Of a stretch of 64,000 nt of DNA, positions 9,816 to 17,808 are shown piece by piece (position 1 is the stretch's first letter; each line of letters begins with the position of its first letter). The stretch covers positions 186,001 to 250,000 of the forward strand of contig JBNKDG010000002.1 in the NCBI GenBank assembly GCA_050288165.1, written 5' to 3'. The translations under genes and the position numbers were made by a program. The notes beneath the pieces were generated by a model. It was not told the origin of the DNA. It ran no database searches and was given only the letters and a program-made list of their open reading frames with translations. Origin of the DNA: JAPHTQ01 sp050288165 (GTDB lineage: Bacteria > Pseudomonadota > Gammaproteobacteria > Thiohalomonadales > Thiohalomonadaceae).

Positions 9816-11240
9816 ATGAAACCGGTCATCGTCCTTGTAGGACGTCCCAACGTGGGTAAGTCCACCCTGTTCAATAAGCTCACCCGTTCACGGGATGCGC
9901 TGGTGGCCGACTTCGCCGGTCTGACCCGCGACCGTCAGTACGGCGTGGGCCGCATGGGTGAGCGCCCCTACCTGGTGGTCGATACCGGCGGCCTCAGCGG
10001 CAACGAGCAGGGCATCGACAGCCACATGGCAACGCAGGTGCGCCAGGCGATCGACGAAGGCGACGCGGTACTGTTCATCGTCGATGCCCGCGAAGGCATC
10101 AACGCTGCCGATCTGAATATCGCCAGCTATCTGCGCCAGTGCGGCAAGTCGGTAACCCTGGTGTTGAACAAAACCGACGGTATCGACGCCGACAACGCCT
10201 CGCTCGAATTCCACGAGATGGGACTGGGCGAACCGAAACCTATCGCCGCTGCCCATGGCCGCGGCGTGCTCAGTCTGATCAGCGACGTCCTGGCACAGTT
10301 TCCTGCTGAAGAAGAACTGACGGAAGAGGGTGAGGATGAGCAGGGGATTCGCGTCGCCATCGTCGGTCGCCCTAACGTCGGCAAGTCGACCCTGGTGAAT
10401 CGCATCCTCGGTGAAGAGCGTGTGGTGGTGTTCGACATGCCCGGCACCACCCGCGACAGCATCTACATCCCCTTCGAGCGTGATGGCCAGCAATACACCC
10501 TGATCGACACCGCCGGTGTGCGTCGCCGCGCCCGGGTCAACGAGACCATCGAGAAGTTCAGCGTCATTAAAACCCTGCAAGCGATCACCGACGCCAACGT
10601 GGTGGTGATGGTGCTTGATGCCCGCGAAGGGATCAGCGAACAGGATGCCCACCTGCTGGGTCACGTAATGGAAGCGGGTCGTGCCCTGGTTATCGCCATC
10701 AACAAGTGGGACGGCCTGGATCAGGATCAGAAAGAGAAGGTCCGTCGCGAACTGCAGATCAAACTGCCGTTCCTCGATTTCGCCCGCATTCACTACATCT
10801 CCGCCCTGCACGGCACCGGCGTCGGCGAACTCTACGCCTCAGTGAACAAAGCCTACGACTCGGCGATGCGTAAACTCTCTACCCCGGAGTTGACCAAGTT
10901 GCTGGAGTCATTGCTACTGGCGCACCAGCCGCCGCTGGTCAACGGTCGCCGTATTAAGCTGCGCTACGCCCACCAGGGGGGCAAGAACCCACCGCTGATC
11001 GTGATCCACGGTAATCAGGTCGATTCGATCCCCGGCAGCTATCGTCGCTACCTGGAAAACGGTTTCCGCCAATACCTGAAACTGGACGGCACGCCGATCC
11101 GCATCGAATTCAAGGGTGGCACCAACCCCTACGCCGACAAGAAAAACACCCTCAGCAAGCGCCAGGTGGCGCGCAAGCAGCGGATGGTGCAGTTCATCAA
11201 GAAGAACGAGAAGAAGCGGGCGAAGAAAAAGCGGGGTTGA
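9816..11240 (+). CDS. der: Ribosome-associated GTPase Der (EngA)
   Basis: A 474-residue protein with two tandem GTPase domains: the first starts at residue 3 (VIVLVGRPNVGKST), the second near 180 (VAIVGRPNVGKST). Each has G3 (DTGG / DTAG) and G4 (NKTD / NKWD) motifs, and a KH-like domain follows. Der acts in 50S ribosomal subunit maturation. The basic C-terminus (KKNEKKRAKKKRG) is typical. Confidence 0.98.
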   Translation: MKPVIVLVGRPNVGKSTLFNKLTRSRDALVADFAGLTRDRQYGVGRMGERPYLVVDTGGLSGNEQGIDSHMATQVRQAIDEGDAVLFIVDAREGINAADLNIASYLRQCGKSVTLVLNKTDGIDADNASLEFHEMGLGEPKPIAAAHGRGVLSLISDVLAQFPAEEELTEEGEDEQGIRVAIVGRPNVGKSTLVNRILGEERVVVFDMPGTTRDSIYIPFERDGQQYTLIDTAGVRRRARVNETIEKFSVIKTLQAITDANVVVMVLDAREGISEQDAHLLGHVMEAGRALVIAINKWDGLDQDQKEKVRRELQIKLPFLDFARIHYISALHGTGVGELYASVNKAYDSAMRKLSTPELTKLLESLLLAHQPPLVNGRRIKLRYAHQGGKNPPLIVIHGNQVDSIPGSYRRYLENGFRQYLKLDGTPIRIEFKGGTNPYADKKNTLSKRQVARKQRMVQFIKKNEKKRAKKKRG

Positions 11241-11260
11241 ATTTCGTTGCCGTAACTCAA

Positions 11261-11293
11261 ATATTAGTAATCTCTAATATGTGTGCGTATAAT
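11261..11293 (+). promoter_or_regulatory. Promoter with 7-bp inverted-repeat operator
   Basis: The inverted repeat ATATTAG-N6-CTAATAT (11261-11280) lies just upstream of a perfect -10 box TATAAT (11288-11293), where the -35 element should be. This layout suggests a repressor site of ArsR/MarR type controlling the DUF2892 gene whose ATG is at 11330. The regulator is not in the window. Confidence 0.55.
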
Positions 11294-11329
11294 TGCGCCG
11301 TTCCGATATCCAAATATTGAGGGGAAAAC

Positions 11330-11548
11330 ATGAGTATCGACCGTATCGTTTTTGCCGTAGCCGGTTTCTTCATCATGCTGAGTCTGGCACTGGGCATGTC
11401 TATCAGCCCGCTGTTCCATCACGAATACTGGCTTTTCTTCACCGCCTTTGTCGGCCTGAACCTTTTCCAGTCCGCCTTCACCGGTTTCTGTCCGATGGTG
11501 ATTATCCTCAAGGCAGTGGGTGCCAAGCCGGGGCAGGCTTTTAAATAA
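11330..11548 (+). CDS. DUF2892 (YgaP transmembrane-like) membrane protein
   Basis: A 72-residue protein with two hydrophobic segments (about 8-24 and 34-60) and the DUF2892 signature near the C-terminus (GLNLFQSAFTGFCPMVIILKAVG). In rhodanese YgaP this domain is the membrane anchor and forms a sulfide/thiocyanate-linked pore; free-standing copies are often near sulfide-responsive genes (family knowledge). The conserved cysteine of the GFCP motif is present. AGGGGAAA precedes the start and a strong terminator follows, so it is monocistronic. Confidence 0.85.
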   Translation: MSIDRIVFAVAGFFIMLSLALGMSISPLFHHEYWLFFTAFVGLNLFQSAFTGFCPMVIILKAVGAKPGQAFK

Positions 11549-11570
11549 GCGGTGAATGTTCAGCAAAAAC

Positions 11571-11594
11571 AAAAGGCCCTTCGGGGCCTTTTTT
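11571..11594 (+). terminator. Rho-independent terminator of the DUF2892 gene
   Basis: A GGCCC/GGGCC stem with a short TTCG-type loop and a run of six T on the + strand, 23 nt after the stop. Confidence 0.9.
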
Positions 11595-11727
11595 AATGGC
11601 CACGGAACACACGGAATACACGGAATTTTCAGGTAGGTCGGATTAGCGCAGCGTAATCCGACAATGTTTTGTAGGCTGGGTAGTCATGCCTAGCGTTGAG
11701 TGTCATTCCGCAGGCCAGAATCCAGTC
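11595..11727. repeat. Cluster of three dispersed repeat fragments
   Basis: Within 130 bp lie (a) the same 21-nt tract as at 6523-6543 (11596-11616), (b) a REP-like palindrome GTCGGATTA-N8-TAATCCGAC (11637-11662), and (c) a sequence at 11701-11727 beginning TGTCATTCCGCAGGCCAG that resembles the widespread TGTCATTCCCGCG-type repeat. No coding frame is credible. The rest of the gap up to 11874 is AT-rich and shows nothing else I recognise. Confidence 0.65.
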
Positions 11728-11874
11728 TTTTAAATTGCACCATAGAATTAAGGGTGGTAAAACGAATCGAATAGCATCGAGTGAGGTATTGCGGACGCTC
11801 CTATTCACTGCCACACCGGTGAACTCCTCATCGAGTCTGCACTTTAATCTGGTCGGGCATTTTGGATCAATTCA

Positions 11875-12609
11875 ATGAGCGAATTACTGGTACAAATTGC
11901 AAAGCAACGCTTCGACAAAGTGGGGAGCCAAATAGTCCATTTCGTCGAGGATGAATATGCTAATGACATTCTAAATGATTTGGATGGATCGCCGCATGCG
12001 TATGTTCTTGCGTGTCTCATGGATCGCCAAATTAAAGCCGAAAGAGCCTGGAAAATACCGATTGAAGTATTTAATGGCTTTGGTGTGAGTGACGTGCCAT
12101 CGCTTTCTGAAATACCTTTGGTTGAATTGACAGCTTTCTTTTCAAGAAAAAAGCTACATAGGTTTAATGACATAATGGCAGAAGTGTTCTATCTGGGTGT
12201 GCAGGACATTCTAAAAAAATACAATGCGGATGCATCCAATATATGGAAAGGAAATCCAAGTAGTTCAGCAGTTGTCTATAGATTCTTGGAGTTTAAAGGG
12301 AGCGGGATCAAAATATCTACAATGGCTGCAAATATTCTTGCTAGGCAATTCAGGGTTCCATTTTCAGATTATTATTCGATAGATATCTCACCTGATGTAC
12401 ACATTATCCGTGTAATGAAACGAATGGGTTTTGTACCACCTAATGCTACGAGTGACATGATTATCTACAAAGCGAGAGAGCTCAATCCTGAGTTTCCCGG
12501 AATTATCGATTTTTCTTGCTGGGAAATTGGTAGAAACTGGTGTAAGTCATCGATAACGAAATGCGATGAGTGCATTGTTGGAAATGATTGTAAGAAAATC
12601 ATTAGATAG
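11875..12609 (+). CDS. Divergent endonuclease III-type (HhH-GPD, 4Fe-4S) DNA glycosylase
   Basis: A 244-residue protein I assign to the Nth/HhH-GPD superfamily from motifs. A hairpin FKGSGIKIS (140-148) sits where Nth has LPGVGRKTA, placing K146 at the catalytic lysine. PDVHIIRV (173-180) matches VDTHIFRV, placing D174 at the catalytic aspartate. MDRQ (49-52) matches the SAQ region. The C-terminal cysteines C223-X6-C230-X2-C233-X5-C239 are exactly the endonuclease III 4Fe-4S pattern. The gene is clearly more AT-rich than its neighbours and sits behind a repeat cluster, which suggests recent transfer. Substrate and partner genes are unknown. It is not the housekeeping nth, which would be more similar. 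Confidence 0.75.
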   Translation: MSELLVQIAKQRFDKVGSQIVHFVEDEYANDILNDLDGSPHAYVLACLMDRQIKAERAWKIPIEVFNGFGVSDVPSLSEIPLVELTAFFSRKKLHRFNDIMAEVFYLGVQDILKKYNADASNIWKGNPSSSAVVYRFLEFKGSGIKISTMAANILARQFRVPFSDYYSIDISPDVHIIRVMKRMGFVPPNATSDMIIYKARELNPEFPGIIDFSCWEIGRNWCKSSITKCDECIVGNDCKKIIR

Positions 12610-12667
12610 AATAATTGAGGGGGTAGAAGAAACTTATGGATAGCCATGTATGAAAAGGAATTGATCA

Positions 12668-14638
12668 ATGACTAACAAAGTACTCGCGGGACCAATCCTT
12701 CGTCGGACGACACCAAACCGGGTGTGTGTATGGCTTGCCACCGCTGAATCGATGTCGTTGCAGTTGACGGTAACCGACACCAATAACAATCCGCTCGGAA
12801 GCGGCGGTATGGATGCAATGAATCCGCAGGGGATTCAGCTCGGGAAGAATCTGTTTGTCCATCTATTGCAGGCGAGGGCGGATGACGCTTCGGGTTATCC
12901 GCTTGATACGCTGATCTATTACCGTATCGATAAACTTGACAACGGTGACAGATCACCGCTGTTTTCGGAGGATGAACTTGGCCGACTGGTCTATGGCTCG
13001 CATCCTTCTCCCAGTTTCTTCATTCCTTCCAAACTCCGGAATCTGTTGCACGGCAGTTGCCGTAAACCGCACGGCAAGTGCAGTTCGCCGGATTCACTCA
13101 GTCGCGGCCATAAGTTGATGCAGGAGAGCTGTGACGATCTGGATCGTCGCCCTGCGGTGCTGTTGCTGACGGGCGATCAGATCTACGCCGATGATGTGGC
13201 ACTTTCCCTTAATGCACGATTGCGGGAGGAGGCGGTAAAACTCACCGGCCGGGCTGAGCTGATGCCGCTGATCGGCAATCCAGCAGATATCCCATTGCAT
13301 GGTCGTAAGCATGCGTTAAAGGAGAACGAATCCGGTTTTAGTTCGGGTGAATCGGATAACCACCTGTTGTCGTTCGGCGAATACGCCGCCATGTATCTCT
13401 ACACCTTCGGCAACCTGTCATCATGGGAGCCGGTGTGGGAGTGGCGTGATCTGCATAATCTGGGTATCGCCCTTGGGGAAGAGGGCAACGCCAATGAGGC
13501 GGTGAAAGAGCAGAACGATTATCTGCATACATTTCACAGCACATTGCCGGAGGTGCGCAGGCTGCTGGCCAATGTGCCGACCTACATGATGTTCGATGAT
13601 CACGATGTGACCGATGACTGGAACATCACCCATAGCTGGTATGACGCGGTGCGTGAATCGGATCTGGGGCGGCGTATCGTTTCCAACGCGCTTGCCGCCT
13701 GTTGGGCATTCCAGAGCTGGGGTAATGACCCTGATAACTTCCACAAGGATATGGTGTGGAGTATTCAGCAGCGCCTGAGCGACGAACAGGATGATGCGGC
13801 GATTGCTGAACGTTACGATCTGCACACCTGGAAGAGTCGCGGATGGGGATTTTCCATTCCTACCTTTCCGCCAATTATTTCCATCGATTCGCGTACCCAG
13901 CGTCAGTACGACGATTACAATCTGCCTGCGCAACTGCTGGATCGTTATGCGCTCGACTGGCTGCGGGTGGAGTGGGCCAAGGTCGTTACCGACAATGGTA
14001 TATCGCCGGATACCTGGCCGGTGTTTGTCGCGGCAACACCGGTGCTGGGGTTTGCACCGATAGAGGCGGTGCAGAGTAAGATTCTGCGGGTTGCCAAAGA
14101 ATCCATCAGATGGATTGCCAACAAGACTCCCTATCTCGCATGGTTGCCGTGGCTCCAGGGGACTATCGATCGGACGCTGGTGAACGTGATGGATATCGAG
14201 TCGTGGACGGCGGAAAAGAAGGGCTACAAGGCGTTGTTCGATACCTTGCAGGCGCGGATGAAGTTGCCCGGTTGCCTGTTTCTTTCCGGCGATGTGCATT
14301 ACTCCTTCAGTGCCAAAGGCGATTTCGTTTGTGCGGGTCAGACCTTCCCCTCACTGCAACTCACCAGCTCCGCGCTGGCCAATATGCCGAGCGAACATAA
14401 CCAGAAATTGTTGGAAAAGCTCGGCGATAAAATCCCGAAAGGTAAGCACGGTGTTAGGTTGGCATGGAGAAAGCGCGATCGCTGGAAGTCCACGTCGACA
14501 CTGATTTGCCCGGAAGAGGTCGCGAGTGCAATTCATGCCGACAATGCCATCGGCCTGGTGGAATTCAGGAACGGCCGAGCGGTTCGTCATACTCTGCTGA
14601 CGGGGGACGGGCAGTGGACATACACGTTGAATCAATAA
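12668..14638 (+). CDS. PhoD-like metallophosphatase family protein
   Basis: A 656-residue protein with the PhoD/alkaline phosphatase D-like pattern: HGSCRKPHG (128-136), LLTGDQIYADD (167-176), MFDDHDVTDDWN near residue 308, and LSGDVHYSF near 540. These supply the Asp/His metal ligands of a metallophosphoesterase. There is no signal peptide or Tat motif, unlike secreted PhoD, so it is predicted to be cytoplasmic; the substrate is unknown. A GGAATTGATCA leader precedes the ATG. Base composition returns towards the chromosomal average compared with the preceding gene. Confidence 0.8.
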   Translation: MTNKVLAGPILRRTTPNRVCVWLATAESMSLQLTVTDTNNNPLGSGGMDAMNPQGIQLGKNLFVHLLQARADDASGYPLDTLIYYRIDKLDNGDRSPLFSEDELGRLVYGSHPSPSFFIPSKLRNLLHGSCRKPHGKCSSPDSLSRGHKLMQESCDDLDRRPAVLLLTGDQIYADDVALSLNARLREEAVKLTGRAELMPLIGNPADIPLHGRKHALKENESGFSSGESDNHLLSFGEYAAMYLYTFGNLSSWEPVWEWRDLHNLGIALGEEGNANEAVKEQNDYLHTFHSTLPEVRRLLANVPTYMMFDDHDVTDDWNITHSWYDAVRESDLGRRIVSNALAACWAFQSWGNDPDNFHKDMVWSIQQRLSDEQDDAAIAERYDLHTWKSRGWGFSIPTFPPIISIDSRTQRQYDDYNLPAQLLDRYALDWLRVEWAKVVTDNGISPDTWPVFVAATPVLGFAPIEAVQSKILRVAKESIRWIANKTPYLAWLPWLQGTIDRTLVNVMDIESWTAEKKGYKALFDTLQARMKLPGCLFLSGDVHYSFSAKGDFVCAGQTFPSLQLTSSALANMPSEHNQKLLEKLGDKIPKGKHGVRLAWRKRDRWKSTSTLICPEEVASAIHADNAIGLVEFRNGRAVRHTLLTGDGQWTYTLNQ

Positions 14639-14661
14639 AGCTAACGACTATGTCATGCAAT

Positions 14662-14692
14662 AAAAAAGGCCCTTGCGGGCCTTTTCTTTTTT
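14662..14692. terminator. Bidirectional terminator between the PhoD-like gene and slyD
   Basis: AAAAAAGGCCC-TTGC-GGGCCTTTTCTTTTTT: a GC stem with T-rich sequence on both strands, placed between two convergent genes. Confidence 0.9.
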
Positions 14693-14708
14693 CTACGACG
14701 GCGGTCGA

Positions 14709-15191
14709 TTAGTGATCGTGACCTTCCGGGCCGTGCACGTGGCCGTGCTCCAGCTCTTCTTCGGTGGCATCACGCACTTCGACAACAGAGACGGCGAAGT
14801 TAAGAGTCTGGCCAGCCAGCGGGTGGTTGGCATCGACGGTGATGTGTTCGTCGTCCATGTCGATCACGGTGACGATGTGCGGGCCGTGTTCGGTCATGGT
14901 CTGGAACTGCATGCCGACTTCGATTTCGGTGCCGTCTTCGAACATGTTGCGCGGCACCTTGTGAGTCAAATCATCGTGGCGCTCGCCGTAACCGTCTTTC
15001 GCTTCAACTACTACGTCCAGCTTGTCGCCGACGCTCTTGCCTTCCAGCGCGTCTTCCAGGCCGGGGATGATGTTGTTGTGGCCTTGCAGATAAGCCAGCG
15101 GGCCGCGGCCTTCTGAGCTATCGATGACGTTGCCGTCGACGCCGGTGAGGGTGTAGTCGATGGAGACGACTTTGTTGGCGGAGATTTGCAT
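14709..15191 (-). CDS. slyD: FKBP-type peptidyl-prolyl isomerase SlyD
   Basis: A 160-residue FKBP-type prolyl isomerase and chaperone starting MQISANKVVSIDYTLT at 15191. The frame extends further upstream, but family similarity begins here and an AGGATCTCCA leader precedes this ATG. The FKBP fold is interrupted by the IF insertion (about 70-125). The C-terminus is a short His-rich tail (HGHVHGPEGHDH), much shorter than the nickel-binding tail of E. coli SlyD. It ends next to a bidirectional terminator. Confidence 0.95.
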   Translation of the reverse strand: MQISANKVVSIDYTLTGVDGNVIDSSEGRGPLAYLQGHNNIIPGLEDALEGKSVGDKLDVVVEAKDGYGERHDDLTHKVPRNMFEDGTEIEVGMQFQTMTEHGPHIVTVIDMDDEHITVDANHPLAGQTLNFAVSVVEVRDATEEELEHGHVHGPEGHDH

Positions 15192-15264
15192 TGGAGATCC
15201 TTGGGTCTTGGTCAGTAACAGGCGCCAGTTTACGCGGATGGGGCGGCAAAGGCCACCGCGGGGG

Positions 15265-16155
15265 CTAGGCGAGCCAGTAGTGAACCTGCTGGTTCTCCAG
15301 AAATTCCGCCGCTCCCGGCCCCTGGAGCATGGCGAAGGTGGCGAGCATGCCCGCCTCCATACAGCTTCCGGCCACCACCGTGACCGCGTGGGGGCCGCCT
15401 TCCACCGGCCAGCCGGTTTTGGGGTTGAGGATGTGGCCGTAGCGCTTGCCCTGGTGCAGGATGAAGCGCCGCGCGTCGCCGCTGGTGGCGACGCCGCCCT
15501 GGGCGACGTCGAGCTGGCCGATGGCCTTGCGCCCGGTGGCCTCCGGGTCGTCAATGCCGATGCGCCACGGCTGGCCGTTGCGCCGTGGTTTGTTGATGTA
15601 GAGGTCGCCGCCGAAGTTGACGATGAAGGAGGCGTCGGTTTGCTGGCTTAGCAGCTGTGCCGCCTTGTCCACCGCGTACTCCTTGCCGATACCGCCGAGG
15701 TCGATCTCCATGCCGGGGGGCAGGGTGAGGTATGGCGGTTGCCAGCTGACCTTGTCCCAGCCGACCTGTTGCAGGCAGTCGCTGACCTTGTCCGGATCGG
15801 GGAGATGGGCGCCGGGGCGGAAGTCCCACACCTGGCGTAGCACTCCCGCGGTGATGTCGAACAGGCCTTCGCTGAGTTGGTAGCACTGGTCGGCGAAGCC
15901 GAACAGCAGGGCGGTCTCCTCGTCGACTTCGACCGGAGTACCGTTGGCGGTATTGATGGTGTGGACGATGTTGTCCTGACGGTAGCGACTGAATTTGGCC
16001 TCGATGCGCCAGGTCTCCGCCGCCACGGCCTCAAGTAGTCCGGCGGCGGTGTCCCGATCGTCGATCTCCAGGAATAGCTCGCAGGGGCTGGCCATGGCCT
16101 GGAAGCGGCCGATCCAGTAGTCGCCGGAGGGGCTTCTTTCCAGTTTCGTCTTCAT
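15265..16155 (-). CDS. apbE: FAD:protein FMN transferase ApbE
   Basis: A 296-residue ApbE enzyme, which covalently attaches FMN to Thr/Ser of target proteins in the periplasm or membrane. Family motifs include MASPCELFLEI, DLGGIGKEYAVDKA, NFGGDLYI and HILNPKTGWPV. No signal peptide or lipobox is visible at this start, unlike many ApbE proteins, and a repeat element abuts the ATG by 1 nt, so the original 5' end may have been altered. The Shine-Dalgarno AGAGG lies inside the repeat. It is the last gene of the thioredoxin-DUF4266-DUF3570-apbE series. No obvious flavinylation target motif is seen in its neighbours. Confidence 0.93.
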   Translation of the reverse strand: MKTKLERSPSGDYWIGRFQAMASPCELFLEIDDRDTAAGLLEAVAAETWRIEAKFSRYRQDNIVHTINTANGTPVEVDEETALLFGFADQCYQLSEGLFDITAGVLRQVWDFRPGAHLPDPDKVSDCLQQVGWDKVSWQPPYLTLPPGMEIDLGGIGKEYAVDKAAQLLSQQTDASFIVNFGGDLYINKPRRNGQPWRIGIDDPEATGRKAIGQLDVAQGGVATSGDARRFILHQGKRYGHILNPKTGWPVEGGPHAVTVVAGSCMEAGMLATFAMLQGPGAAEFLENQQVHYWLA

Positions 16156-16156
16156 C

Positions 16157-16296
16157 GGGTACCTCTAAAAATCCACTCAAGCCGCGATTGCGGCGTTGGA
16201 AAGCGCCTCAAAATGCTCATTTACTCCATGTAAACTGCGCTTTTTCGTTGCTTTCCGCCTTGCACTCATCATCTTGATTGAATTTTTAGGGCACCC
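16157..16296 (-). repeat. 140-bp MITE-like repeat, copy A
   Basis: Terminal inverted repeats of about 24 bp (GGGTACCTCTAAAAATCCAC / complement of TTTTTAGGGCACCC) flank a core with the imperfect hairpin TGCTCATTTAC-TCCAT-GTAAACTGCGC. About 85% identical to copy B at 21239-21394 and related in its core to copy C at 48245-48388. It lies inside the DUF3570-apbE gap and provides the AGAGG Shine-Dalgarno of apbE. Confidence 0.9.
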
Positions 16297-16339
16297 TTTA
16301 TCGTGCTATCGCTTTGGCGCCGTCCATGGCGCAGTGATA

Positions 16340-17599
16340 TCAGAATTTGAAGCGATAGCCCAGCTGGAAGATCGTCGCCGTCAGGGTTGGGTAAAGATCA
16401 TAGTTTTGCTGGATGCCGATGGCGTCGGACGGATGGCTATTACCCTCCTGCACCATCTGCTCCAGCCGTGCGGTGAACTCCCCATCCCCCAGTGGCATGC
16501 CGTATTTCACGCCGATGGTACGGCTGGTCATCTCACCCAGACGCAGGTCGGCACTGGCATACTGCGGCTGGTCGGTCAGGCCTGCCAGGCTGTGCTGGAA
16601 GAAATCTGCCGCTGTCTGTTGATAGAGGCGTAGATGTGGTTGCAGATATTTACCGCCACCCAGTTCGTAGCGGTACTTCACGTCGGCGGTGTGGGCGTTG
16701 ATGCCCCAATCGTCACTGAAGTAGCGGTAGCTGACGTAGACCACATCTTCGGGAAGCTGGTATTGCCACTTCCAGTAGAGTGCCATGCTGTTGCGCGTGT
16801 CAGGACGCTTCTCGTAGCGGTAGTCGATGGTGTTACCACCGGCATCCACGACGCTAAGGAATTTGTAGGGCTCGGTAAGGTAGCCACTGCTGCTGGCGTA
16901 GGTCAGGTTGATCTGAGTCAGGGCACGGCGACTCAGGATCTGAGTCATACCGAGCAACAAGTTCACCGTGTTTTTGCTCTTCTCTTCGCTTTCACCGGTC
17001 GGGGCCGGGGCGCTGAGCAATGCCATTTCCACTGGTGCGCCACCGCCGGGTGCAACGGTGTCGGCAGTAAAACCGAGTCCCGCGGAAACAGTGGTCAGTT
17101 TGTTGTTGAAGTCACGCTTAACCGTGTCGGAGACGCCCAGTGAAAGGTAGTCAGTTTCGCTGGAGATATCCGCGGTGATGGTGTTGGTGTAGAGGCGCGA
17201 CAGTTCGTGCTCGTAGTCGATGCCGAAGGCGTAGCGCACATCGCGCATGTCGCGCACCGGAAGATCGCCGGGCTGAGTAGTGTAGGTGTTATTGCCTGAG
17301 GGCGAGGTGAAGGTCTGCGCGACATCGGTCGGGGTTGCGCCATTAGGTGACGAACCGGTGATGGAATCGAACAGGGCGCGCAGGGTCAGGATCGCACCAG
17401 ACTCGGTGGTCTTGGTCGCTGAGGCGATCGGTTCGACGACGTTAACCCTGCCGCTTTCGCTATAGCTCAGCAGACCGGTTTTGACATCCCACTCGCCGGG
17501 GGCCGCGGCGCCAGCGGCGTGCAGCGGTTGCGACAGGACACTACAGGTCGCGGCAGCCAGTGCGCCGCGAATCGATACGGGGCGTTTTTTCAGTTGCAT
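16340..17599 (-). CDS. DUF3570 family outer-membrane beta-barrel protein
   Basis: A 419-residue protein with an N-terminal signal sequence (about 1-28, ending PLHA) and a long region rich in alternating aromatic and hydrophobic residues, ending in LGYRFKF with a terminal Phe, as in outer-membrane barrels. I recognise the DUF3570 pattern (YRYFSDDWGINAHTADVKYRYELG). Function is unknown. The ATG overlaps the end of the DUF4266 gene by 10 nt, so the two are translated together. Downstream the operon is interrupted by repeat copy A before apbE. Confidence 0.85.
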   Translation of the reverse strand: MQLKKRPVSIRGALAAATCSVLSQPLHAAGAAAPGEWDVKTGLLSYSESGRVNVVEPIASATKTTESGAILTLRALFDSITGSSPNGATPTDVAQTFTSPSGNNTYTTQPGDLPVRDMRDVRYAFGIDYEHELSRLYTNTITADISSETDYLSLGVSDTVKRDFNNKLTTVSAGLGFTADTVAPGGGAPVEMALLSAPAPTGESEEKSKNTVNLLLGMTQILSRRALTQINLTYASSSGYLTEPYKFLSVVDAGGNTIDYRYEKRPDTRNSMALYWKWQYQLPEDVVYVSYRYFSDDWGINAHTADVKYRYELGGGKYLQPHLRLYQQTAADFFQHSLAGLTDQPQYASADLRLGEMTSRTIGVKYGMPLGDGEFTARLEQMVQEGNSHPSDAIGIQQNYDLYPTLTATIFQLGYRFKF

Positions 17600-17805
17600 C
17601 CGCAGCCACCTCCGCCTACGCCCTGCCCGCCAAAGGCGGATTCTTTACTGAAGTAAATGTGCTCATCCAGGGTGTTCTCCAGGGAATCGGGTACCAGTTG
17701 CATCTTCTCCTGGGCCAGCAGATCGCGTTCCCAGGGTTTGATCGGTTCAATGCTGCATCCGGCCAGCGGCAGGAGAAGCAGCATCAGCAGGGTGATTTTT
17801 TTCAT
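17590..17805 (-). CDS. DUF4266 small lipoprotein with Gly/Cys C-terminus
   Basis: A 71-residue lipoprotein. The signal peptide ends in a lipobox (LLPLAGCS, Cys 17), then comes the conserved IKPWERDLLAQEKMQL of DUF4266 and a glycine-rich tail ending GGGGCGCN. The two C-terminal cysteines two residues apart could bind metal or form a redox pair (inference). It lies 3 nt after the thioredoxin-like gene and overlaps the DUF3570 gene, so the three form a tight unit. No biochemical role is known to me. Confidence 0.85.
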   Translation of the reverse strand: MKKITLLMLLLLPLAGCSIEPIKPWERDLLAQEKMQLVPDSLENTLDEHIYFSKESAFGGQGVGGGGCGCN

Positions 17806-17808
17806 CGA

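Noticed and set aside
16340..17599. ApbE flavinylation site in the DUF3570 protein (IASATKTT)
   Set aside because: Lacks the Asp and Ser/Thr-Gly context of the consensus; similarity is too weak to claim.
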